DNA of 64,000 nucleotides, taken from assembly GCA_020026395.1 (NCBI GenBank), contig JAHHQM010000001.1, forward strand, positions 186,001-250,000, given 5' to 3'. The stretch comes from Alistipes sp. GTDB taxonomy: Bacteria; Bacteroidota; Bacteroidia; Bacteroidales; Rikenellaceae. The notes under the pieces are model-generated. The model saw only the letters and a list, made by a program, of their open reading frames with translations. It did not search any database and was not told the DNA's origin. The stretch's first letter is position 1; the number at the start of each line of letters is the position of its first letter. Position numbers and translations under genes: made by a program. Shown here piece after piece: positions 52,467 through 60,524 of this stretch.

Positions 52467-53639
52467 TTAAAAATTACTCAGATCTAAGCTCTTCAGGCCA
52501 ACCATGCGGGTTACCTTGATTTTCTCGGCGTCAAGCGTCTTGATGACGATCGAGTGGTCGCCCTCCTGCGAGAAGGTGTGCTTGTCGGCACCGAGGTACT
52601 TGGCAAACTCCGAACCGTCACCCCAGTCGATCATACCGTAGGGAAGACCCGTCGAAGAGGTGATCATCGGCAGGATGACCTCTTTGGTCGAGAAGGTGAT
52701 TACGACCTGCTGCTTCGAGGTTGCGATGTCCTCGTTACCACCCGAAACCCAGTCGAAGTTCGAGGTGCTCTCTACGGTGATCTTGTCCTTCTCGGGTTCG
52801 GGCTCTTCGCCCTTCTCGATCGTTACGGTGAACGTGCGGCGCTCGCCGGCCTTCAGATCACCCTCGGTAGCCTTGGGTGCGTAGGTCGTCTGCGAATCGT
52901 CGTCCATTGTCAGCGTGATGAGGGTTTTGTCGGTGAGGTTCTGCGGCAGGATCAGGGCGCGGAATACGAGCTCCGATACGGCCTGCGGCTGGATCGAACC
53001 CTTCTTGTCGGCCAGTTTCCACGAACCGTAGTTTCCGGCCTCGGGCTGCTGGAATGAACCCGAAAGGGCGATATTCTGGTCACCCAGAACGATCGATTTG
53101 AGTTTCTTGTCGTTCAGGATCTTGACTTTAACCTCGATCTGTGCCATCTGGTGGTAGAACTTCAGGGGTTGCGAACGAAGAGCCTCCTTGCTGTTTACCG
53201 TACGTGCGGCGTAGAGCAGGTCATAAGCCTCGAAACCTTTGGTCTGGTCGGCGGCAACTTCCCAGGCAACGTCCGACGAGGTCTGGAATTTGTTGTCACC
53301 GAAATGCCATGCGCTGACCTGTTTCGTCTCGTTCTCCTTCCACATAAAGGGATCGTTCGACGTCAGTTTCTCTTCGTTGGCGTTGTATTGTTTGGTTTGT
53401 CCGTCGATTGCGATGGTGACGATGTCGTTCTGAGCCAGCATGCGGCTTTCGCCTTCGGCCATCGGCTCAACCGATGCATAGAACGTCATCGGGTTCTCTT
53501 GTTCTACGGGAGGAACGGGATCTACGGGGTTCGGAGTGACTACGTCGTCGCTGTCCGAACATGCGGGAAGGGTCATCAGAGTTGTGGCCAAAACAACGGC
53601 CAGAACGTGTTTCAATTGTAAAATCAATTTAAAATTCAT
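52467..53639 (-). CDS. Fimbrillin-like lipoprotein with C-terminal PKD/LRR-like tail
   Basis: 390 residues. Lipobox LPAC followed by SDSDD, again the surface-export type. Residues about 45-270 resemble a fimbrillin domain: NDIVTIAIDGQTKQY, AYDLLYAARTVNSKE, KFYHQMAQIEVKVKILN, ALILPQNLTDKTLITLTMDD. After an acidic linker (EKGEEPEPEKDK) there is a different module: VITFSTKEVILPMI, MIDWGDGSEF (a PKD-like WGDGS turn) and HSIVIKTLDAEKIKVTRMVG ending LKSLDLSNF, which looks like the opening of a BspA-type leucine-rich repeat. The protein stops there, so the LRR may have been lost. Operon with the shorter fimbrillin gene downstream. Confidence 0.75.
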   Translation of the reverse strand: MNFKLILQLKHVLAVVLATTLMTLPACSDSDDVVTPNPVDPVPPVEQENPMTFYASVEPMAEGESRMLAQNDIVTIAIDGQTKQYNANEEKLTSNDPFMWKENETKQVSAWHFGDNKFQTSSDVAWEVAADQTKGFEAYDLLYAARTVNSKEALRSQPLKFYHQMAQIEVKVKILNDKKLKSIVLGDQNIALSGSFQQPEAGNYGSWKLADKKGSIQPQAVSELVFRALILPQNLTDKTLITLTMDDDSQTTYAPKATEGDLKAGERRTFTVTIEKGEEPEPEKDKITVESTSNFDWVSGGNEDIATSKQQVVITFSTKEVILPMITSSTGLPYGMIDWGDGSEFAKYLGADKHTFSQEGDHSIVIKTLDAEKIKVTRMVGLKSLDLSNF

Positions 53640-53669
53640 TGAAAGATTGCTTTATCGGTTAATTTTTGG

Positions 53670-53677
53670 CAAAGGTA
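53670..53677 (-). promoter_or_regulatory. -7 element of the fimbrillin-like operon
   Basis: Minus strand TACCTTTG matches TAnnTTTG, about 30 bases upstream of the start codon at 53639. Confidence 0.5.
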
Positions 53678-53748
53678 AATAAAATTTCTCAAAATTGGTC
53701 TTTGAATCTTCGAAAATAATCCGCGCCGCGGACTATGGGAAGGATCAT

Positions 53749-53777
53749 AAAAAAGTGTCGGCCGAAAAGACCGACAC
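53749..53777 (-). terminator. Terminator after miaB
   Basis: Minus strand GTGTCGGTC pairs with GGCCGACAC (one wobble), followed by six T residues, 20 bases past the miaB stop. Confidence 0.88.
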
Positions 53778-53796
53778 CCTATTGAAAAATTGTGTT

Positions 53797-55152
53797 TTAT
53801 GCGGGAATTTCCTCACCGAAAAGGGTGGCCGAGGAGCATTCCGAAACACGTACACGGACGTAATCGCCGACCTTGTGGCAGCCCTTGTCGAAGATGACCA
53901 CCTTGTTCTGCGAGGTACGGCCGAAGAGCTGGTTTTCGTCGCGTTTCGAGGTGCCTTCGACCAGAATCTCGAACTCCTTGCCGATGTCGCGGCGGTTGCT
54001 CTCCAGACTCAGGTCGTTTTGCAGGGCGATGATCTCCTGCAGGCGGCGCGACTTGATCTCGTCGGGCACGTTGTCCGGCAGGTGCTTCTGCGCGAAAGTA
54101 CCCGGACGCTCCGAATACTTGAACATATAGGCGAAGTCGTAGCGCACCTCTTTCATCAGCGAAATGGTAGCTTCGTGTTCTTCTTCCGTTTCGTCGTTGA
54201 ATCCGGCGATCAGGTCGGTCGTGATGGCGCAATCGGGCATGTAGTGACGGATGGCGGCCACGCGACCCAGGTACCACTCGCGGGTGTATTTGCGGTTCAT
54301 GCGTTTCAACATCGAGGATGCTCCCGACTGGGCGGGCAGGTGGATGGCGCGGCAGATGTTGGGCATCGAGGCCATCACTTCGAGCAGCTTGTCGCTCATG
54401 TCCTTGGGGTGGGAGGTGGCAAAGCGCACGCGGAGCAGCGGCGAAATGGAAGCCACCAGACGTACCAATTCGGGGAAATCGACTTCGCCCGTGCGGTACG
54501 AATTGACGTTCTGACCCAGGAGCGTTACCTCGCGGTAGCCGTTCTCGAAGAGCGAACGTGCCTCGCTGACGATGGTTGCGGCATCGCGGCTGCGTTCGCG
54601 ACCGCGGGTGTAGGGAACGACGCAATAGGTGCAGAAGTTGTCGCATCCGCGCATGATCGATACGAAGGCGCTCACGCCGTTCGGATCAAGGCGCACGGGG
54701 GCAATGTCATCGTACGTTTCCTCCAAAGAGAGTTGTACGTTGACACCCTTGCTGCCGTTTTCGGCTGCGTGAATCAAGTCGGGCAGGACGCGGTAGGCAT
54801 CGGGGCCTGCGACCACATCGACACCGTAATTTCCGTTGGTGAGTTGCTCCTTGAGACGCTCGGCCATACAACCGATGACGCCCACGATCAACGTGGGCTT
54901 CATGCGGCGATAGCGTTTCATCTCGGAGAGACGACCCCAGATACGCTGTTCGGCGTTGTCGCGGATCGAACAGGTATTGATCAGAATGACGTCTGCCTCC
55001 TCAATTTTGTCGGTGTAGAAGTAACCTTCCTTCTGCATGACGGAAACTACGATTTCCGTATCTCCGACATTCATCTGACAGCCGTAAGTTTCGACAAACA
55101 ACTTACGACCAACACCCTTCAGCGGGCGTAATCCGTTTGTGTTGAAATTCAT
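53797..55152 (-). CDS. miaB: tRNA-2-methylthio-N6-dimethylallyladenosine synthase
   Basis: 451 residues. The three N-terminal cluster cysteines are in ETYGCQMNVGDTE, LINTCSIRDNAEQRI and GVIGCMAERLK. The radical SAM motif is CDNFCTYCVVPYTRGRERSR, and a C-terminal TRAM domain begins near 380 (FEILVEGTSKRDENQLFGRT). The enzyme adds the methylthio group to i6A37 of tRNAs reading UNN codons. The CQMN and CSIRDNAEQ forms identify MiaB as distinct from MtaB at 26978-28279, so both methylthiotransferases are encoded in this window. It starts 4 bases after the YitT-family gene and shares its transcript. Confidence 0.97.
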   Translation of the reverse strand: MNFNTNGLRPLKGVGRKLFVETYGCQMNVGDTEIVVSVMQKEGYFYTDKIEEADVILINTCSIRDNAEQRIWGRLSEMKRYRRMKPTLIVGVIGCMAERLKEQLTNGNYGVDVVAGPDAYRVLPDLIHAAENGSKGVNVQLSLEETYDDIAPVRLDPNGVSAFVSIMRGCDNFCTYCVVPYTRGRERSRDAATIVSEARSLFENGYREVTLLGQNVNSYRTGEVDFPELVRLVASISPLLRVRFATSHPKDMSDKLLEVMASMPNICRAIHLPAQSGASSMLKRMNRKYTREWYLGRVAAIRHYMPDCAITTDLIAGFNDETEEEHEATISLMKEVRYDFAYMFKYSERPGTFAQKHLPDNVPDEIKSRRLQEIIALQNDLSLESNRRDIGKEFEILVEGTSKRDENQLFGRTSQNKVVIFDKGCHKVGDYVRVRVSECSSATLFGEEIPA

Positions 55153-55156
55153 TTAA

Positions 55157-56176
55157 TTATTCTGCGTGTATCTCGTTTTTGTCGGGCAGCGGTTTGAAGC
55201 CTTCGCCGTATGTGTCATAGGCGTCGGTTACGACCACGAATGCCTTGGGGTCGATCTCTTTGATCTGACGTTGAACCAAGTGCACCTCCTTACGGCTGAC
55301 CACCAAAAAGAGCATGTCTTTCGGTGCGTCGGTGTAAAGACCCGAGGATTTGATGTTTGTGGCGCTGCGCTGCAAATCGTTCAGGATAAATTCGCGCATG
55401 CCTTTGTGATTTTCGGTGATGATGAATAACAGCTTGTCGTAGGATGCTCCGTCGAGCATGTAGGCCACCACACGCGAGGTTGTCCAAATGGTAATCAGTG
55501 AGTAGAGGGTCAGCATCCAGCCTCCGTTACCCAGACCTGCGTCTTTCATCTGGGCGGCGATTTCGGAATCCAGACCGAAGCCGAAGCCGATCACGACCAG
55601 ACCGCACAGGACGACAAAACCGTCGGCGAGGAAGATACCCGTCGAGAATTTGATGCCGAAATATTTCTGGAACAACATACCGACGATATCCGTACCACCG
55701 GTCGTTGCCTGCTGACGGACGACGATACCCTGACCGATACCGATGACGATGGCGCCGATGACGCACGTCAGCAGCAGGTCGCTCGAAAGATCCAGACGGC
55801 CGTCCAGCATTTTCGCGGGGTCGAGTTCCTCGATGGCCACGGGGTCACCGCCGTAGACCAGGTTGGTGAAGATGTTCATGAAACCGGGGGTGTAGAGCGC
55901 GGCCAACACGGTGCGGGTACCAAATTGTCCGCCGAACACAAGCACTGCGGTCAGCATCAGGGGCACATCGAACATATAGCCGAACGTACCGACCTGAACC
56001 GACGGGAAAATGTTGTGGAGCACGATGCCCATACCGTACACGCCGCCGGGAACGAATTTGTAGGGGTTGATAAAAAGCACGAAAGCCGCACCCATAATGG
56101 AACAGCCAAGGAAAATGAGTAGCCACGAACGCCACCAACGCCATGAACCCAGTGGTTCGAGTAACGCTTTTGTCAT
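55157..56176 (-). CDS. YitT family membrane protein (DUF161 / DUF2179)
   Basis: 339 residues. An N-terminal region of five or six transmembrane helices covers about 20-250 (WLLIFLGCSIMGAAFVLF, FGYMFDVPLMLTAVLVFGG, GIGQGIVVRQQATTGGTDIV). It carries the family signature GTFGY...TTGGTDI, and a soluble DUF2179 domain follows (about 255-325: YDKLLFIITENHKGMREFIL, AFVVVTDAYDTYGEGFK). The C-terminal domain resembles small ligand-sensing domains. Function unknown. Upstream of miaB by 4 bases and divergent from plsY across a 210-base region with promoters for both. Confidence 0.9.
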   Translation of the reverse strand: MTKALLEPLGSWRWWRSWLLIFLGCSIMGAAFVLFINPYKFVPGGVYGMGIVLHNIFPSVQVGTFGYMFDVPLMLTAVLVFGGQFGTRTVLAALYTPGFMNIFTNLVYGGDPVAIEELDPAKMLDGRLDLSSDLLLTCVIGAIVIGIGQGIVVRQQATTGGTDIVGMLFQKYFGIKFSTGIFLADGFVVLCGLVVIGFGFGLDSEIAAQMKDAGLGNGGWMLTLYSLITIWTTSRVVAYMLDGASYDKLLFIITENHKGMREFILNDLQRSATNIKSSGLYTDAPKDMLFLVVSRKEVHLVQRQIKEIDPKAFVVVTDAYDTYGEGFKPLPDKNEIHAE

Positions 56177-56271
56177 GTAATTAAAATTTTTTAAGGTGTC
56201 ATAATCAGGCGGGCGGCCGTGTTATATACATAGGTCTCCACCCGAAAAAATTAGGTTTGTTTCAGGTGATG

Positions 56272-56279
56272 CAAAGATA
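56272..56279 (-). promoter_or_regulatory. -7 element of the yitT-miaB operon
   Basis: Minus strand TATCTTTG is a perfect TAnnTTTG, about 95 bases upstream of the start at 56176. Confidence 0.5.
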
Positions 56280-56352
56280 CAATAAATCTTGGAAAATCAG
56301 CATGCGGGGTGTTGATTTTTGCTTTTGGGTGTAAAGTTCGGATTTTTTTGAT

Positions 56353-56360
56353 TATATTTG
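56353..56360 (+). promoter_or_regulatory. -7 element of plsY
   Basis: TATATTTG is a perfect match, 29 bases before the start. TTTG at 56324-56327 is 25 bases upstream, longer than the usual spacer. Confidence 0.5.
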
Positions 56361-56388
56361 CATTTACAAACCTTATCAATGTTGAATC

Positions 56389-57072
56389 ATGGTACTTACT
56401 ATTCTTTCAGTTATTTGCTTGATTGTCATAGCATATTTGCTTGGTTCTATCCCCAGTGCCGTATGGATTGGCAAGAAATATTACGGAGTTGATATTCGAG
56501 AACATGGTTCAAAAAACGCCGGAACGACCAATATGTTGCGCGTTTTGGGCAAAAGAGCCGCAGCCCCGGTCTTCGTGCTCGATTTCCTGAAGGGCTTTGT
56601 GGCCGTGTCGCTCATCTCGCTCCTGAAGCACGATTCGCTGATCACGGGTAGCGAGAAGGGACTCTTCTGGCTCGATCTCATCAAAATCTTTGCCGTAATT
56701 GCCGCCGTGCTCGGTCATGTGTTCCCGATCTTTGCGGGATTCCGCGGCGGTAAGGGTGTGGCCACGCTGATCGGTTCGGTGACGGGTATGTACCCGATGA
56801 TCGCACTGTTGTGTTTCGGCGTTTGGTTCATCGTCTTGATGATCAGCCACTATGTATCGTTGTCTTCGATGATGGGCGGATGTTTCTTCCCCATATTCAC
56901 GCTTATATTCCCCAAGACGAACCAATCGGTTCCGTTTATTGTTTTTTCGTTCTTTATCGCCATTATGTTGATCATCACGCACCGCAAAAATATCAAGCGC
57001 CTGCGTGAGGGTACCGAGTCAAAGATCTATATCTGGAAACCGAAACAGCAACGGGATACCGAACACAAATAA
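56389..57072 (+). CDS. plsY: Glycerol-3-phosphate acyltransferase PlsY
   Basis: 227 residues with five or six transmembrane helices. PlsY motifs are complete: AYLLGSIPSAVWIGKKYYGV (motif 1), HGSKNAGTTNMLRVLG with the Ser-Lys-Asn-Ala-Gly-Thr-Asn core, GHVFPIFAGFRGGKGVATLI (motif 2), and a polar C-terminal helix ending RKNIKRLREGTESKI. It acylates glycerol-3-phosphate from acyl-phosphate at the inner membrane, the first step of phospholipid synthesis. The following gene is an acyl-CoA/AMP ligase, which fits lipid metabolism, although the gap holds an inverted repeat. Confidence 0.96.
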   Translation: MVLTILSVICLIVIAYLLGSIPSAVWIGKKYYGVDIREHGSKNAGTTNMLRVLGKRAAAPVFVLDFLKGFVAVSLISLLKHDSLITGSEKGLFWLDLIKIFAVIAAVLGHVFPIFAGFRGGKGVATLIGSVTGMYPMIALLCFGVWFIVLMISHYVSLSSMMGGCFFPIFTLIFPKTNQSVPFIVFSFFIAIMLIITHRKNIKRLREGTESKIYIWKPKQQRDTEHK

Positions 57073-57082
57073 GCATCAAGGG

Positions 57083-57113
57083 GTTTTACACATCCCATCC
57101 CCTAATGTAAAAC
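57083..57113. repeat. Inverted repeat between plsY and the acyl-CoA ligase gene
   Basis: GTTTTACA (57083-57090) and TGTAAAAC (57106-57113) are perfect complements with a 15-base loop, 16 bases before the ligase start. It may be an RNA hairpin or operator. Confidence 0.45.
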
Positions 57114-57128
57114 TGATAAACTCAAATC

Positions 57129-58835
57129 ATGTTACAAGAGAATCTGATCAGAATCTACGAGAAAAGTTTTCGTGAAAATACCGAAGTACCGGCTTTGACC
57201 GACTACTTTAAAAAAGAGACCTTTACCTATGGAGAAATGGCCGAGCAGATCGCCCGAATCCACCTCCTGTTCAAACATGCGGGCATCAAACGCGGCGACA
57301 AGATCGCGCTGATCGGCCGTAACAACCCCCGCTGGTGTATCACCTACATCAGTACGATCACCTACGGTGCGGTTATCGTACCTATTCTTCAGGACTTTAC
57401 GGCAGCCGACGTGGTACACATCATCAACCACTCGGAGAGCCGCCTGTTGTTCCTCGGTGACAATTTCTGGGATATGATCGAGGAGGATCAGATCCCGTTG
57501 GTCAATGGCGTTTTCTCGCTGACCGACTTCCATGTGATTTTCGAGCGCGACAGCAATTCGATCACCGAATACTGCGTCGCAATGGATACCCACTTCAAGG
57601 AGACCTATCCGAACGGCTTCTCGAAGGAGGATATCAAATACAACGACGTACCCAACGACGACATCATCCTGTTGAACTATACGTCGGGTACGACGGGTTA
57701 TTCGAAGGGCGTCATGCTGACGGCCAACAACCTGACGGGTAATGTGGTTTTTGCCCGTGACGCCGTGAATACCGAGACGGGAACGTTCTATTTCCAGAAG
57801 GGTGGTCGTACGTTGTCGTTCCTGCCGCTGGCACACGCTTACGGATGTGCCTTCGACTTCCTGACGCCGCTGGCCGTGGGCGGTCATGTGACCCTGCTGG
57901 GTCGTATCCCCACCCCGAAGATCCTGATGGAGGCCATGGCTGTGGTAAAACCGACGATTATCTGCTGCGTGCCGATGATCCTCGAGAAGATCTACCGCAA
58001 ACAGGTCATGCCGATGCTGGAGAAGGGACCGATGTCGATTGCCATGAAGATTCCGTTGCTCAATACGGCCATCTATTCGGTTATCCGCAAGAAACTGATG
58101 GATGCATTCGGTGGTAATGTGCTGATTTTCATTGTGGGTGGTGCTCCGATGAACCAGGAGACCGAATCGTTCCTGATGAAGATCCACTTCCCGATCACGA
58201 TCGGTTACGGTATGACCGAGTGTGCCCCGCTGATCAGCTTTGCTCCCGACAACGAGTTCAAGAGCGGTTCGTGCGGTCGTTACTTGAAGAACCTCCTGGA
58301 TGTCAAGATTATGTCGGATGATCCCGAGCACGTGGTCGGTGAGATCATGATCCGTGGAGAGCACGTCATGAAAGGTTACTACAAGAACGAGAAAGATACG
58401 AAGAAGGTGCTGACCGAGGACGGTTGGTTGCTGACGGGTGATATGGGTACGATGGATCCCGACGGTACGCTCTACATCCGCGGACGTTCCAAGACGATGA
58501 TCCTCTCGAGCAACGGCCAGAACATCTACCCCGAGGAGATCGAGGACCGACTCAACAATATGTATATGGTGCTGGAGTCGCTCGTAATTGATTCGGGTAA
58601 CGGCAAATTGCACGCACTGGTGGTTCCCGACTACGAGGAGGCCGAGCGTGAGGGCATCGATAAGAACGACCTGCCGGAGATCATGCAGAACAACCTCACG
58701 GAGCTCAACGCACAGTTGGCAGCCTACGAGCGCGTATCGGAAATCGTGATCTATCCCACAGAGTTTGAGAAGACCCCGAAACGAAGCATCAAGCGTTATC
58801 TCTATACGCCTGCATTGCTCAAAGACAGACATTAA
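57129..58835 (+). CDS. Long-chain fatty acid--CoA ligase (AMP-binding family)
   Basis: 568 residues. ANL superfamily motifs in order: LLNYTSGTTGYSKGVMLTAN (P-loop), FLPLAHAYGCAFDFLTPLA, GYGMTECAPLISFAP (A5), GWLLTGDMGTMDPDGTLYIR (A7, adenylate-binding Asp) and GRSKTMILSSNGQNIYPEEI (A8), with KTPKRSIKRYLY carrying the A10 Lys. The enzyme adenylates fatty acids and transfers them to CoA; the chain-length preference is not evident. The upstream plsY suggests use of acyl donors in phospholipid synthesis or recycling of exogenous fatty acids. Followed by a palindrome and the DEAD-box gene. Confidence 0.94.
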   Translation: MLQENLIRIYEKSFRENTEVPALTDYFKKETFTYGEMAEQIARIHLLFKHAGIKRGDKIALIGRNNPRWCITYISTITYGAVIVPILQDFTAADVVHIINHSESRLLFLGDNFWDMIEEDQIPLVNGVFSLTDFHVIFERDSNSITEYCVAMDTHFKETYPNGFSKEDIKYNDVPNDDIILLNYTSGTTGYSKGVMLTANNLTGNVVFARDAVNTETGTFYFQKGGRTLSFLPLAHAYGCAFDFLTPLAVGGHVTLLGRIPTPKILMEAMAVVKPTIICCVPMILEKIYRKQVMPMLEKGPMSIAMKIPLLNTAIYSVIRKKLMDAFGGNVLIFIVGGAPMNQETESFLMKIHFPITIGYGMTECAPLISFAPDNEFKSGSCGRYLKNLLDVKIMSDDPEHVVGEIMIRGEHVMKGYYKNEKDTKKVLTEDGWLLTGDMGTMDPDGTLYIRGRSKTMILSSNGQNIYPEEIEDRLNNMYMVLESLVIDSGNGKLHALVVPDYEEAEREGIDKNDLPEIMQNNLTELNAQLAAYERVSEIVIYPTEFEKTPKRSIKRYLYTPALLKDRH

Positions 58836-58842
58836 TAAGGGG

Positions 58843-58859
58843 TGCGTATCTGATACGCA
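58843..58859. promoter_or_regulatory. Perfect 17-base palindrome between ligase and helicase genes
   Basis: TGCGTATC, one central T, GATACGCA. The one-base centre prevents a normal RNA hairpin of full length, so a dimeric protein binding site is more likely. It lies 8 bases after the ligase stop. Confidence 0.5.
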
Positions 58860-58876
58860 TCAATCGGAACTATAGG

Positions 58877-58915
58877 AATGAGAGGGTGACCCGGTGAAAA
58901 GGTCGCCCTCTCATT
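58877..58915 (+). terminator. Hairpin upstream of the DEAD-box helicase gene
   Basis: AATGAGAGGGTGACC (58877-58891) pairs with GGTCGCCCTCTCATT (58901-58915) with one wobble. It could end the ligase transcript or form a leader hairpin of the helicase gene 29 bases downstream; there is no clear T-run. Confidence 0.5.
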
Positions 58916-58944
58916 GGTAGTTCATATAAAACAGATTTAGCATT

Positions 58945-60393
58945 ATGTTTTTTGACGAACTCGACCTCGAAGATGAGATCTTAGACGGATTGTGGGATAT
59001 GCACTTCGAGGAGATGACTCCCGTGCAGGAGGCGACGATCCCCGTGATTTTGGAGGGACACGACCTGATCGGATGTGCGCAGACCGGAACGGGAAAGACG
59101 GCGGCTTATACGCTTCCGTTGCTGAATAAACTGCTCATCGAAGGAAATCCCGATAATGTGATCAAGGCCGTGATCATCGTGCCGACGCGCGAGCTGGCAC
59201 AGCAGATCGACCAGCAATTCCAGGGCTTTTCGTATTACCTGCCCGTCTCGACGACTGTGGTTTACGGCGGTGGCGACGGCAAGGGCTGGGATGTGCAGAA
59301 ACGCGGTATGCTGATGGGTTCGGATGTGGTGATCGCTACGCCCGGACGTATGATTTCGCACCTTCAGAACAGCGGTGTGGATCTCTCGCACGTGGAATAT
59401 CTGATCTTGGATGAGGCCGACCGAATGTTGGATATGGGCTTCTCGGACGACATTATGAAGATCATCTCCTATATGCCGAAGGAGCGCCAGACGCTGCTTT
59501 TCTCGGCGACCCTTCCGCCCAAAATCCGCCAATTGGCCAAGACCATCCTGTGCGATCCTCGTGAGGTGAATATCGCCATCTCGAAACCCAACGATGCCAT
59601 TGACCAGTCGGCTTACATCTGCCACGAGTCGCAGAAATTGGGCATCATCAAGGAACTGTTCAAAGAGCCGACCGATTCGAAGACTATCATCTTTTCGTCG
59701 TCGAAACTCAAGGTTAAGGAGCTGACCCACACCTTGAAACGTATGAAGATGGAGGTGACCGCCATGCACTCGGATTTGGATCAGGCACAGCGCGAGGAGG
59801 TGATGCTGGCCTTCAAGAACAACCATGTGAAGATCCTCGTGGCTACGGACATCGTGGCACGTGGTATTGATATTGAGGATATCGGTCTGGTGATCAACTA
59901 CGATGTGCCGCACGATCCGGAGGATTACATCCACCGTATCGGTCGTACGGGACGTGCCGACGCTACGGGTAGCGCCATTACCTTCGTGTCGGATGCCGAG
60001 CAGGGCAAGTTCCATCAGATCGAGGAGTTTATCGAGCGCGAGGTACGCAAGGCTCCGCTGCCCGAATCGGTGGGCGAGGGCCCCGTCTATGCACCCGAAT
60101 CGGGTAAGAAGCAGGGGGGCCGAGGCCGCAATAAGGGCGGTAAGTCGGGTCGTGGCCGTGGTCGCCGCGATAAGGGCGCACAGGCATCCGACAATCGCAA
60201 GCGCGAACCGCAACCCAAGAAGGAGGGTGCAGTACCCGCAACTTCGTCGGAGATGCAATCCAAACCCGCCTCGTCGGAGCAGCCTGCCGAAGGCGAAAAC
60301 CGCAAGTCGCGTTCGAAACGCCGTGGTCATCGCCGTCGCAAACTCATGAAGGAGGGCGAGGGTGCAACACCGAAACCCCAACAAGCGGAGTGA
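58945..60393 (+). CDS. DEAD-box ATP-dependent RNA helicase with basic C-terminal tail
   Basis: 482 residues. All helicase motifs are present: Q-motif FEEMTPVQEATIP, motif I AQTGTGKTAAY, Ia PTRELAQQ, Ib TPGRM, II LDEADRMLDMGF, III FSATLPP, IV IIFSSSK, V ATDIVARGIDIED and VI HRIGRTGRADATG. From about residue 385 the chain becomes a low-complexity basic tail (KKQGGRGRNKGGKSGRGRGR and KSRSKRRGHRRRK) likely to bind RNA and ribosomal precursors. Such RhlE/CsdA-like helicases help ribosome assembly and mRNA decay, often after cold shock. Preceded by a hairpin, followed by a strong terminator. Confidence 0.95.
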   Translation: MFFDELDLEDEILDGLWDMHFEEMTPVQEATIPVILEGHDLIGCAQTGTGKTAAYTLPLLNKLLIEGNPDNVIKAVIIVPTRELAQQIDQQFQGFSYYLPVSTTVVYGGGDGKGWDVQKRGMLMGSDVVIATPGRMISHLQNSGVDLSHVEYLILDEADRMLDMGFSDDIMKIISYMPKERQTLLFSATLPPKIRQLAKTILCDPREVNIAISKPNDAIDQSAYICHESQKLGIIKELFKEPTDSKTIIFSSSKLKVKELTHTLKRMKMEVTAMHSDLDQAQREEVMLAFKNNHVKILVATDIVARGIDIEDIGLVINYDVPHDPEDYIHRIGRTGRADATGSAITFVSDAEQGKFHQIEEFIEREVRKAPLPESVGEGPVYAPESGKKQGGRGRNKGGKSGRGRGRRDKGAQASDNRKREPQPKKEGAVPATSSEMQSKPASSEQPAEGENRKSRSKRRGHRRRKLMKEGEGATPKPQQAE

Positions 60394-60410
60394 TCCGTCG
60401 TAAACGATTC

Positions 60411-60448
60411 AGAGCCGTGATCCTGTCGGGATCACGGCTCTTTTTTTT
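60411..60448 (+). terminator. Terminator after the DEAD-box gene
   Basis: AGAGCCGTGATCC (60411-60423) pairs with GGATCACGGCTCT (60429-60441) around a short loop, followed by a long T-run. Confidence 0.95.
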
Positions 60449-60465
60449 GTCGGGAGGGATAAGGC

Positions 60466-60499
60466 AAAAAAATCCCCGACCACCAAAGGATGGTCGGGG
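60466..60499 (-). terminator. Terminator after the AspT/YidE-type transporter gene
   Basis: Minus strand CCCCGACCA pairs with TGGTCGGGG, followed by a T-run. It lies about 26 bases after the stop at 60525. Confidence 0.92.
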
Positions 60500-60524
60500 T
60501 TGAGTATTTGTTTGGAGCGATGTC

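Noticed and set aside
57132..60384. Long minus-strand open frames opposite the acyl-CoA ligase and DEAD-box genes
   Set aside because: They are shadows of the plus-strand genes, which have all family motifs.
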